NCBI RefSeq assembly: GCF_035222485.1
Contig: NC_085924.1
Location: forward strand, 4,216,001-4,280,000
Reading direction: 5' to 3'
DNA from: Podospora pseudoanserina
Taxonomy: Eukaryota > Ascomycota > Sordariomycetes > Sordariales > Podosporaceae
DNA: 64,000 bases
A program made the position numbers and the translations under genes. Of the stretch, positions 21,549 through 31,673 are shown piece by piece (the first letter of the stretch is position 1; every line of letters begins with the position of its first letter). The notes beneath the pieces were generated by a model. That model ran no database searches, was not told the DNA's origin, and was given only the letters and a program-made list of their open reading frames with translations.

Positions 21549-21761
21549 CCCTATCCGAGAGATGATAAGCATCTCGGCGAGAAAGGTTGCCCGAAACAGC
21601 GGCGATGTGACAGGTTTAGACCTCTAATGTCCGATCGCTCTCTTAAAAGCCCTGAAATCTTTGTGGAAGACAGGTACATGACTTTGTCCCACACATCTCC
21701 CGACAATTAGAGCCCCATAGGGCTGTTCAAAGCACTCTTTATCAAAGTCTTCAGTCCCACC

Positions 21762-22028
21762 ATGCCGCCTCTCATATCCTTGTTGAAACGTCCCACCAAG
21801 GGAAGCCCGCGGCCTATCCCCGGTCAGGCTTTAAGGCACGGTTCTTTTGAAGATTCACGAATTCAATTTGCTGGGTTGGAAACATCTGGTCCTCTTAGGG
21901 GGGGGGGGTCCAGTGTGGACATCCCGGCCGAAGGAGGCCGGTATGGAGTGTATTATCAACAGTCAGGAAGCCAAAGACTTTGGCATTCAAGATTGGCGTC
22001 TTGTTTGAGAGTGTTTGGATGCGGTTAG
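21762..22028 (+). CDS. Small basic protein related to the upstream R-x-G-S-F gene
   Basis: An 88-codon frame starting MPPLISLLKRPTKGSPRPIP. It contains ALRHGSFEDSR, a single copy of the motif repeated in the gene at 20686. It ends HSRLASCLRVFGCG, which matches the tail of that gene (PKLVSFLRLFGCI) in both protein and DNA. An (internal) run of nine or more G at about 21900 makes the frame sensitive to length change. It is likely a shortened or decayed tandem paralogue. No function is assigned. Confidence 0.4.
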   Translation: MPPLISLLKRPTKGSPRPIPGQALRHGSFEDSRIQFAGLETSGPLRGGGSSVDIPAEGGRYGVYYQQSGSQRLWHSRLASCLRVFGCG

Positions 22029-22163
22029 CTGGTTTTGCAAAAGAGGGCTTGCAGGGTGGGATCTGATCGAGATCGTTGTTTGTTTACAAGAGAGAGATGC
22101 CGATAATTCAAGTAAGCGAGTACACGTACCCGTCTCAGTCAGTGTATCTGTGTACATAAAAGC

Positions 22164-23377
22164 TCAAGCCAACCATGGAATCCTCTCAGATAACGGATTA
22201 GTCCTGATCAACTCCGGGCAGGGCACATCGGTGGCGTGGGTTTCGAAGGTACCAAGGCTAGTGATATGGAGGTCTTGTAAGCATTGCAGAATCCATAAAA
22301 GTGGCGTGACCATCACGAATATAATCTCCATAATTATACACCCAAAAACAACAACAAGAAGACCGCCGACAGGTATCGCCAGAAGGGTGCACAATCTTTC
22401 GCGGTTCCTCAACTCGAACACCATCAATAGCCCAACAACCATGAAACATGCTCCGTAACCAGCACCTATGCAAGCTAGGAGCGGCATTGTAGAGATCCAA
22501 GAATCCAGCATCCAGCTCCCACCTCGTACATAACCGTCGTGGAAGAGAAAAGAAATCGAGGGATGATAGTTGAAGATGAGGCAAACCAGCCGAGTGGTTG
22601 CAATATGCTTGAATAGCTGAGAAAAGCCCACAGCCTCCGTGACCTCACTTGGACAGACGTCTCTGAAGATAAAGCCAACAGAATCAATCGTCTCTGTGTT
22701 GAGCTACTCGGGAATAGGTTGATCGAAGATTGGGACGCGCAAGATGTAACACAGTGTAAAGATCCCAACAACCAAACCTGCGCAGGCTAGCTCGAAGATT
22801 CTTTGACTCACCGTGGAAACAGCGTTCATTTCCCTTCGTCACTGGTAGAGGACAATGGTCCCAACACATAGGGCTAGGAAGAAGGTAGCTGTGATCAGTC
22901 TCCCGACCATCTCTGCGGTTCCCTTCCAGGTCACAGGTACTGGATTCCACGTTTGTTCCGTCCCATCTCCAACCAAAAGTTGATTCTCTTTCGAGGTTGA
23001 CTGCTGGTAGGTGAGCCGATTTGGGGGCACCTTGCCAAGGAGACATCGCAAATTCACCTTTAGTCTGGCTTCTGGATTGTGGTCACCTCGGTTTCGATCG
23101 AGAATTGGACTAAACCTCCGGGAAAGTAGGCCGAATAGGTAAATACTGAAGATGAAGACCAGACCCAGGACATATGATATCACATAACTCAGGGGCGCGA
23201 GCCAAAAGTAAGCGGACTCCATGTCTTTTCCTTGATCTTGAGAAGTCGGTAATAAGAGAAGAGCGTAGTGACGCTGACAACCAGGAGCTTGATATACAGC
23301 TCTCCAGTGCCGCGTCGTTCATCGATGGGACATGGGTGCTGGGGTAGAGTGGTTGTTTCCAGGATGTGGTCGCCCAT
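22164..23377 (-). pseudogene. Multi-pass membrane protein gene with two in-frame stops (probable pseudogene)
   Basis: From 23222 to 22164 one minus-strand frame encodes a hydrophobic protein. It has about six predicted membrane segments, including WLAPLSYVISYVLGLVFIFS, RLITATFFLALCVGTIVLYQ, ACAGLVVGIFTLCYILRVP, IGAGYGACFMVVGLLMVF and AIPVGGLLVVVFGCIIMEII. The frame is broken by a TGA near 22841 and a TAG near 22704; each is one C-to-T or G-to-A change from a sense codon (CGA, CAG or TGG). A further open frame at 23189-23377 (MGDHILETTTLPQHP...) adds a hydrophobic segment and may be a first exon. Alternative splicing around the stops cannot be excluded, but no good splice sites were seen. The gene is divergent from the HeLo/G-alpha gene at 23989. 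The protein family is not recognised. Confidence 0.5.
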
Positions 23378-23439
23378 CTTTGGTCATGATTCAGCTGAGT
23401 TGTAGAATTCTCAGAAAGAAAATGAGGCAAACTCACTCA

Positions 23440-23988
23440 GATTTTGAGTGTGTTGGACTTGTCCAGCTCATAAGCTATTGGCTTGGCGGTCGGTGGCTGA
23501 GCTATTGGTTTTCGTGGAGTTCGACGCTTCACTGAGCTCCTCTCCTTGACAGTCATTGGGCACCATATTGTAAACAGAGGCCTTTTTAACAATACAATAA
23601 TTGTGCCTTTCATGGGAAAGCCTGACAGGCCTTTGGTGCTCGTGGAGCTTTGTGGTTGACTTCCAACTGAGGGAGCTTATCTTGCCAGCTTATCTGAATG
23701 TCGCAGTAAGAACTGAGGCCGCCCCTCGCAAAATCACGACCAACCACAGGCCGATAAGACCCTACAGATACCTTAAGTACGCATAAGCGCCTGCTCGGCA
23801 AGGCTGCCTGCGCAATTCGCAAACCCCGTCGCCAGTTTACCTAGACGTCTCGATGCACCGCCACCTCCGCTCAACACTGAAAACAATGAAAGGATTTCCC
23901 CCGCTGCTGCCCCTGGAGTCTGAGGAACTCTCGAACATCCCTTGGAATTGTCATATTTTTAATATCCAGCATCTCTTACTCTGATGAG
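23440..23988. other. Divergent upstream region of the HeLo/G-alpha gene
   Basis: About 550 bases between the membrane protein relic and the G-alpha fusion. It should contain the fusion gene's promoter. No coding frame is supported. Confidence 0.5.
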
Positions 23989-25989
23989 ATGGCCGACCCT
24001 CTTTCAATCGTCGGTGCTGTGGGCTCGGTGGCAGGCATCATCGATGTCCTGTCACGATCCATCAGCGCCATTGCAACCCTCCGCAACCAGTACAAGGATG
24101 CCGACCTACTATTCATGAATCTCACCAGTCAGCTGAGCGTCCTACGAACAGGGCTGGTCAAAATAGCAGAATGGGCCGAAACACAACCAGAGCCTCACTA
24201 TCAGCTAAAAATGGACCTGGATTCGGTGCTGATGTGCTGCCAAATCCTGGCCAGCAAACTCGACAACCACCTCGAGAGTCTACATCAGGGACGCGTGCGG
24301 TTGAGCAGCATTGGAAAGTTGAAGCTCGCTTTGAACGGATCCAATATCGACGCCATCCAAAAGATGCTCGGACAACAGACGGCCACCTTGACACTACTCC
24401 TAGCAGCCTGCAACACCAAATCACTTGCTGAACAAAGAGAGCTCCTCGAGGCGCCATCCACACGAACCGCCATCGCCGCGATGGAGCAGGACTCGGCCTC
24501 TCTGATCGTGCACGAAGACAGAACTTCAATATGCACCGTGGAGACTGACACCCTGTCGAGACTCTCTGCCATCTTCCCATTCGACAGCCAACTGCTCACC
24601 ACAAAGGTTTACGGTCGTGCCTGGAGAACAACCTTCTTGAACCGTGGTCCAAAAACATCCCGACGAACATTGTCTGAAGCAACGACCCTATTGCCAGCTG
24701 AAACCGAAAGGAGGATGACGATAACGATACACCGAGCCCCCAACAGAAGGAACAGTACTAGCAACATCCCCATCGGCCCTCCTTTCAATTCGAAAGTCAA
24801 AATCCTGCTTTTAGGAGCTGGGGGTTCAGGCAAGAGCACGCTGTTGAAACAAATGCAGTATGTCTGGGGCAACCAGAGTCAAATGCCGATGTCTCATGAC
24901 AAAATCCGCATTAGACGTGAAGTTGTCCAGGAACTTTGTCGCTTTTTCTATTTACTCCTGTTTGGCCAGGAAGACGCTGTGGCTCAATTGGTGTGTGGAA
25001 AAATGGTTAGTCGCCTGCCCCTGGAGCTCTACCATTCATGCTCTGGACACTGACATTATGGACAGGACATCCTCAAAGACGCCATCGCTCTTCATGAGAT
25101 GGACAACTTTGCAGATGAGGATGATATCATCTTTTGTGATCGGGTGGTTCCGCTAATCCGCGAGGTTTGGGCTGATGAGACCTGGCGCGCTCGTGCAATG
25201 AAGAACCTGAAGAAGAAAAGGTCAAAGCCGCCATTTGATGTTGAATAGTAAGGTGGCGCCCTACATCATGTGTCTTTTCTCAGGTGCTCGGCTAACATTT
25301 TCTCTTGTAGTTTCATGCGCCATCTTGATCGAATTTCTGACAAAAACTACGTGCCAACTGACCAGGACTTGATGCACATTTCACCAGTGGTCCAAACACT
25401 AGGCATCTCACGCTCTGTCTTCACAGTTGGCAACATACCCTACTCTGTATACGACGTTGGAGGCTCCCGATCCGAAAGACGAAAATGGATTCACGAATTC
25501 GAAGATGTTGATATTGTCCTCTTTCAGGCTCCTGTAGGGGCATACGATGAACGACTACGTGAAGATAAATACTCGGTACGTTTTATTCGCCTACCTAAAA
25601 GTCCGCTCTTGCACAATTGCTGATATATACCCTCCTTCAAGTTCAACATGGAAGAGTCATTAAACCTTTTCGAGTCCCTTGTCAACTCAAGATGGTTCTC
25701 CAACACAACATTCTTTGTCAACTTCACAAAAAGAGACCTCTTTGAGCAAAAGGTCAACAGTGGTCACGTCCCAATTTCTGACTTTCATCCTGAGTATCAA
25801 GGAGACCCAGGTGATGTGAAAGCAGGGGTTCAATTTTTCATTGACGAGTTTCAGACCAGAGTTGAGGAGCATCCGGGCGGTTCTATCCATATGACTGTTC
25901 TTGATACGACCGACACAGCTCAGGCGACATTGTTATTGCAAAGGGTTGTTCAAGTGGCTGAGGCGAAAAGGAAGTCTGCCTTTATTTGA
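23989..25989 (+). CDS. HeLo-like (fungal STAND N-terminal) domain fused to a G-alpha domain
   Basis: Four exons (23989-25005, 25066-25247, 25311-25575, 25642-25989) give 603 aa, all phases agreeing. Residues 1 to ~170 (MADPLSIVGAVGSVAGIIDV, then NLTSQLSVLRTGLVKIAEWA) match the N-terminal helical domain of fungal STAND/NLR-like proteins, related to HeLo cell-death domains. After a Ser/Thr-rich linker, residues ~265-603 are a heterotrimeric G-alpha: P-loop LLLGAGGSGKSTLLKQMQ, a helical insert (HLDRISDKNYVPTDQDLM), VVQTLGISRSVF (switch I), DVGGSRSERRKW (switch II), TKRDLFEQK (base recognition) and DTTDT. Compared with normal G-alpha, the switch-I Arg is Val, the switch-II catalytic Gln is Ser, NKxD is TKRD, and the N-terminal Gly for myristoylation is missing. 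Hydrolysis is therefore likely weak or absent. The inferred role is a nucleotide-regulated effector switch. The domain calls are by eye and robust for G-alpha. Confidence 0.88.
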
Positions 25990-26124
25990 GTGGGATTCGA
26001 GCAACACCAAGACTTGAAAAATACCCAACTATTCGTTCTTCCCACTCTCGTGTCGTTTGACATGCACCTCAGACACGCCATGATAGGCCGACAACTCTGG
26101 GATATACTGTGTATCTTCCAACTC

Positions 26125-26865
26125 TCAAGCTTCTCTGTGATGTGACAGCTCCATGGTCCCGTTGTCTGCTGGCATCTCCCACGGGAAATGGTCGTTGGAG
26201 CCTAGCTCTAATTGGGTCTCCTTTTCATCATCCATTATGTGCGGGCTTTCCTCAGGGCTTTTATCACGTCTACTCCGTCGTCGATGTCGTCGGATGACAA
26301 CATAAATCCCGATGGCAATGAGCAAAAAGATGATAGTGGTAGAGACGATAACCGCTATCTGTGCTCCCTGACTCAAGCCAGAGTCCCGGGTCCCAGCTTG
26401 GGCCCCAGGAGACGGCAAGCTAATAGGCGGGTTGTCCCTTCCCATCGCATCGGGCGAAGTGTCTGTTACGATTGCCGATGACGACCCCGCGCCTCTTTCG
26501 GCGTGTGTTGTGAGACGTGCCAAAGAGAGAGCCGCTGAGCTGCTTGCAGGATCGAAAGGCAGGCATAGTTGACTGGGCAACAGTTCCCTGCTGAGGATTA
26601 GTCTCACAGATGGCCTTCGCATGAAAGGTGAGAGAGAGGTCTGCTCACTTCCAGTATCCTCGTGACAAGCACGGTAACCTTCAAAGTTGGGACATGGCCC
26701 TACAGGCTCCGTCGAACTCAAGTTCTCGTCCCAACCTGGGAGGTGGCATGTCCTCTCTCCGCAAACGTATCCTATCGGACAACACCCGTCGATTGTGATG
26801 TTAGGACTACAAGCGAAATAGTCCTTCCTGCCGCATGCAACTGATTCTGTGGTGTTGGTGGCCAT
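26125..26865 (-). CDS. Cysteine-rich single-pass membrane protein (fungal CCP-x-x-Y motif type)
   Basis: One minus-strand frame of 246 codons from the ATG at 26865. The N-terminal part has ACGRKDYFACSPN and DGCCPIGYVCGERTC. A second, similar unit (GNCCPVNYACLS) follows, but in another frame (about 26570-26600) right after a GTGAGC donor, so the true gene probably has introns here that could not all be placed. The C-terminal half, in the first frame, has a Ser/Thr-rich stalk, one membrane helix (IAVIVSTTIIFLLIAIGIYV) and a basic cytoplasmic start RRHRRRSRRDK, then an acidic tail. A hydrophobic stretch (PAFLSCAALLASQ) just upstream of the ATG in frame may be a signal peptide from an earlier exon. 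The layout is that of a fungal cell-surface protein; the ligand is unknown. Confidence 0.6.
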   Translation of the reverse strand: MATNTTESVACGRKDYFACSPNITIDGCCPIGYVCGERTCHLPGWDENLSSTEPVGPCPNFEGYRACHEDTGSEQTSLSPFMRRPSVRLILSRELLPSQLCLPFDPASSSAALSLARLTTHAERGAGSSSAIVTDTSPDAMGRDNPPISLPSPGAQAGTRDSGLSQGAQIAVIVSTTIIFLLIAIGIYVVIRRHRRRSRRDKSPEESPHIMDDEKETQLELGSNDHFPWEMPADNGTMELSHHREA

Positions 26866-27397
26866 CTCAAAGTCTTCCGAAAGGTGTTGTAAGTCCAGTT
26901 GTGAGGCAAGAAGAGCTGCGCAGGAAAGGAAAGCAGGTCTCCTGTGGCCTGGAATTTGAAGTGGTTCCCAGTTAGCCCAAATTCATACGCTTGCACCGTC
27001 GTTCCCCAGCTCGAGCGTTACATTCAAGCTTGCCTCATCACCCCGCTGTGCTACCCAGGATGCAGGTTAATACACTCGCAGTGTGTATGATTGGCTCGCT
27101 GTTGCGGTATTGGGAGCTATGTCTCAACCGACTTATTCGAATTTGGCTGCCTGACCACCTTGCCTACCTTGTGTACTTACAAGCACCCATCCTCGCAACA
27201 TATATCTTTCGCCGTGTTACTTGGGCCAATTACTCGCCCGTGGACTTGATCAAGATCTTTATAAAGAACAGCTGATATGTAATTCTGAACTCCAGATGAC
27301 ATCACATTGATAGAGCCATCCCCAATCCTAGGAGAGGTATTCAACGTTCGACTGGTGGATACACATAACTCCCCATCCTTGCAGTTGACCGTCTGAC

Positions 27398-27796
27398 CTA
27401 AATATTGCAGCACTTGTAATTTGATCCACCAGGGCAACGTTCTAAGCACTTGATCAATAACTGATGTCTAAAAAACAAGGAAATACTGGAGCGGAAAGAC
27501 GTACCAGATATCCATCTACCCAAGCAACCGTTCGACGTCCAGGTGCACCACGAATCGGCACCACAGGGTTGTGTGGCAGCGTTAGGAGTGATACCGACCA
27601 AGCAGCACTTGACGTCGGACGGGTCGTTGGGACAGGCACCAGTCTTGTATGAGCCGCCATACGAGTTGCAAGTCGATGTCCTGACGCAAATGCCAGACTC
27701 TCCCCACTTGCCAGTGGCCGCGCTGCCTGTGCACCTGCCGTTGAGAGCGGCCAAGGCAGCCAGGGGAAGAGTGGCGAGGACGAGGATGGAGTGCAT
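27398..27796 (-). CDS. Small secreted protein with 12 cysteines
   Basis: Two exons (27505-27796 and 27398-27441; intron of 63 nt, GTACGT...CTTAG) give 111 aa. The start MHSILVLATLPLAALAALNG is a clear signal peptide. The mature part has 12 cysteines in two similar halves: RCTGSA...GICVRTSTC...GACPNDPSDVKCC and QPCGADSWCTWTSNGC...ERCPGGSNYKCC. Correct splicing matters: it restores ISERCPGGSNYKCC, while reading through the intron gives a longer product. From memory, this module also occurs in front of catalytic domains of some fungal cell-wall lytic enzymes; here it stands alone. Candidates are wall binding, an antimicrobial role or an effector, none shown. A second open frame upstream at 27582-27911 on the same strand is a shadow. 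Confidence 0.8.
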   Translation of the reverse strand: MHSILVLATLPLAALAALNGRCTGSAATGKWGESGICVRTSTCNSYGGSYKTGACPNDPSDVKCCLVGITPNAATQPCGADSWCTWTSNGCLGRWISGTSFRSSISLFFRHQLLIKCLERCPGGSNYKCCNI

Positions 27797-30345
27797 TGTG
27801 GTGATTTGGTCTTTGCTGGTCAGAGTATAGGTTCCAAGTTGAAAGACGAACCTTGCGAAGCGAATGGTTGGAGGTCCAAGTCCACTCTATTTGTATCCCC
27901 CCTCCCCTCACACCAGTGCCAGGGTCCCTGATTCATCAGTCCACAGTCTAGACCATATTCTTGCTCGCAAATGGACAAAAAGCTCCTTTCGTTACCGATC
28001 ATTTTTTTTTTCTCGATGTAACTTCGCTACGATTCCTAAAGACAAATGGGAAGGGCTTCTGGCCTGCCCAGACACGGACAGTTGTAACATCACGCGACCA
28101 AAAGGTTATTTTTACCTCCTGCTTGGACGAATGTAACATCTTTAGCCAACCGAAAGTTAGAGGTGTGGGAGCAGCTCGAGTAAAAAGTTTTGATATTACC
28201 CGGACTGAATGGGAGGATGGTAGGTCTGTCCTGCATGCCAAGCTGAACCTGGGGCTGGTCGTCATATCATTTGTCTTTTCCATTCGACCAGATGAAGGCG
28301 GTCAATGATCCAGCAGCCGAATACCCGTACATCTTACAAGTTGGTATGTGGACGGTTGGCTGTGTTGTCCTATGCCGGGGTGTTGGACGAAAGAATTGTA
28401 GAACAGAGAAAACTGCGAGTGACGCCTCGGGCAAAGACAATAAGTGATGGCGTTGGAAATGTACCAGAATGATCAACCAAGGCTCAAAAGCCATGCAAAA
28501 TCGACCAATTCTGTGAGTCTGGCTGCCCCATTAGGCTGCGGCCATTGGTCGAGATACCTACCATTCGAGTGTTTTGCAGATCGAATTGGACACTCGTGAG
28601 TCGACACCGAATGCCGCGGCCAATCCCAGCAAAACCTTGCATGGCCCATTCTTCGTAGATCCAGACGCATTTCTCTATTCCTTCCGTTCCTTCGCATATG
28701 GATCCAGTTCATGTCGAGATCCAAGTACTAGTCCAACTAAGTCACTGTCGTGAAAAAAGAAGACTTTATGAATTTGCGGGCACTCGAACAGCTTGCCCTT
28801 GTCTTCCGAAAACTCGGCAACCCCATCAAAGCTTCGGGTCACATTACAGGCAATAATACTGTCATCTTGAGAACAGAAAGGAGCGGGTAAAAAGGCGACG
28901 CTGGCAGCAGACCCATTCTCTAGAGCTTACGCCATGGAGACAAAGGGGTCAGGGGAAATAAGGTTAAATCCTACTGACGACGACATGATGATTGTTGGGA
29001 TGGAGATTGTCAAGTGTGAGGTTCGATCGCGATGATGGGAAACGATGAATTCGATATTCTTGTCGATCCATATCACGCCTACAGAGCATTCCAGATGGCC
29101 AAGGCTCACAAACAAACGACAAAAATCTCTCGCTCGCTTGTGATTCCTAGAGTGGTCGAGACAAACCTTGACAGCTTCCTCTCCCAGCTAGGGTCTGTGC
29201 GGGATGCGTGGTGGATGGAGATCCTCGGCCTGAAAAACGAACCGTCGATGACTGGCTATCGATGGACAGCGGGGATGCCACGGACCCTTGCCCCTGCTTT
29301 TCCTTGCAACTGCCATCCCGAAAAAAGAAAGGGTTGGTCTTGGCAGGAATGACAGGGCAGCAGCAGTGGAACATCACCTTGCTCGATAGCCTGGAAGATC
29401 TGAGCGTCGCAGATCTACGCCGAAAAGGGTTCCCACCACGTGCGGGTCAACCAGTGGAAGTTCTCCCAAAACCTCCCTCCGATCAATATATTCGCATCAA
29501 CCCCGCACTGTTTCGAAGTCAACGTCTCAACAACGCTTCGGGACCGCAGACATGCACTCGGACTCCCCTCGGGTCCTCGATGACACCCTCTTGTGAAGAG
29601 AGACAACCTCTGATTGGGGCTCTGACGCATTGACATCAATGGCGGCTTGGAGATATCGACATCTCGAGACAAAGCGCCATTGTCCGTCATCCAAGACAAG
29701 AAGAAAGACACACACACTGTTCGAGAAGCTCCGGAAGGGCTGACGAACAGGAGACACGAGACACGAGACATTCCGCCAGAATGCAAACGGTTGACCTGAG
29801 ACCCTCCGACCTTCGCCTTGCTGCAAGGAATTTCGACCCCGTGAATGTCATGGCAAACAGAGGAATACCACCCGAGTGGGTAAAGAGAGCAGATCCTCAT
29901 TCTTCTGCCGAGCCGCGAGACTCGCAAACATGCCTGCGATGCCGACGCCCGTCGGATGCTCAGCTGTTGTCGTGGATGCACTGATGGCCTCAGCTGGTTG
30001 GCCCACATGGCTTGCGTGCCATTATGGATACATAGCGCCGGGTCAAAGCAAACAACGATTGACGCCTCTAGCCAAATTGGTGAGATCAGTCCGTTTCAGT
30101 GGTCATAGGTACCGCCGAGTGGCGTCCCGGCCCGCATTGTGGTCAAAGCTGCTTCTCCTGACCCGACTCCTCTCCCCCCCCTCGATCGCTATTTCCAAGC
30201 AAGCCCTACATATCTTGGCTGTCTCGGCCTGTTTCTTGGTCTGCTCCTCTCACTTCATCACGAATGTAAAACGAATCAACGTCCGCCCGGGAACTGCTCC
30301 CTCTCCTCACTTCCTCTGCGGTCTCCGAGACTGCTCACCGTCACC
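27797..30345. other. 2.5-kb region with only weak coding frames
   Basis: Several frames of 60-200 codons occur, such as 29032-29352 and 29208-29633 plus and 29415-30008 minus. None has a recognisable domain, and overlapping frames compete. The last few hundred bases before 30346 should be the promoter and leader of the RGS gene. Confidence 0.45.
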
Positions 30346-31673
30346 ATGCCGCTCAAGGTTCCAGAATGGCTTGACTGGTACAAGAAGCCCGAGTACCGGG
30401 ACATCAAAGAATATTCGGCACACGTCAATGCAGGCGAGCGCCCTCAGAGTCCGACTCCGGCTGCCATTCCAAGCCGCCTGAGGCTCGACCGCATTCTCGC
30501 AAACAAGACATGCAGTCCGATGTCCCTTTATGACTTTTACATGTACCTCAAGTACATTGAGTTCTCGGCCGAGAACCTCGAGTTCTACATCTGGTGAGCA
30601 CTTACACTTGACCTTCGCCCGCCAACAGGACTAATGGATGGCACAGGTACAAGAACTACGAAGCATCCTATGAAAAGGGTCTCACGCCAGTTCACACGAA
30701 GGAATATGGGGCTATTCCCAGCGCAGCAGAGTCGACTTCATCCATTGTCAAGGAAAGCCAGGCAGCCAGTTCATGCAGTACCAAAAATCCAGAAAACGGC
30801 GATGATGAGGACGCAGACCCCGAGAAGACGCTTCACCGCATCTCCCAGCTCATCGTTGCCAGTGCCATGTGCAATTCCCGCTCGTGCTCACCAGCCGCCC
30901 TTCAACTCACCCCCGACCAGTCCAATGGCAAATCCATCCAGATCACCTCCTGCACCTCCGACTCTGCTCCAGCCACCATGAAGCTCATGAACTCCGACGG
31001 CCAGGTCAGCCGCCACGAACTCGACACCATCATTCATCTCTTTCTTATGCCCTCCGGAGAGAAGGAGCTCAACATCCCCGCCGCCCTTCGGGCCCAGACT
31101 CTTGCCGACTTGCAGAAGTCGACTCACCCCTCCGCACTCAAACCAGTTGCCGACCATGTCTACGGCCTCATGCACAACTGCTCCCACCGCAACTTTGTCC
31201 GCCTGGGAGTAGGCAATGGGACATTCGAGACAGTCTGCGTGGCAACCATGCTGGGCATTGCCAATCTCATTGCCGGCTATGTCGTCGTCATGTGCCGCGC
31301 CTTTGTCCCCTACCGGGGCTCCCACACCCGATGGGAGGCCTGGGCGGCGTGGCCCAACTGGTGGCTTGGTGTCTCGCTCATTCTTGCTGGCCTGCGAGGC
31401 AGCTGCTTTTTCCTTTTGTTGTTTTCCAAAAGGCAGAGGCTGCCGTGGGAGAGATTTGATGACAACACGGACAGCGTTTTGAGGAACGAGGGAGGCTTCT
31501 TGAAGTCGGTGTCGAGGTTGATGATTTTCGATAGGAGGCTGCGGGTCAAGGAAAAGTATCTGAGGAGGCTGCAGAGAAAAATTGTGTTGCAGAGCTTGGT
31601 GGGAGGGGCGATCTTTGCGACGATTTGGGTGGCTGTTTTTATTTTCTTGCCGGTTTGGAAGGAGACGGTTTGA
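30346..31673 (+). CDS. RGS-domain protein with C-terminal membrane segments
   Basis: RGS proteins speed GTP hydrolysis by G-alpha subunits and so switch off G-protein signals. Two exons (30346-30593, 30647-31673) give 424 aa; the ATG follows CACC. The RGS fold starts at about residue 45 (SRLRLDRILANKTCSPMSLY, then YLKYIEFSAENLEFYIWYKN). It is interrupted by a ~90-residue Ser/Glu-rich insert and resumes at KLMNSDGQVSRHELDTIIHL and ADHVYGLMHNCSHRNFVRLG. Three hydrophobic helices follow (VCVATMLGIANLIAGYVVV, WWLGVSLILAGLRGSCFFLL, LVGGAIFATIWVAVFIFLP), so the protein is membrane-bound with RGS at its N-terminus. This is one of the known filamentous-fungus RGS classes; I do not assign a number. 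It lies 4.4 kb from the HeLo/G-alpha fusion, but nothing shows a functional link. Confidence 0.9.

Noticed and set aside
28000-30100. Several overlapping frames such as 29415-30008 (minus) and 29208-29633 (plus)
   Set aside because: Frames compete on both strands, none shows family motifs, and no splice model improves them.
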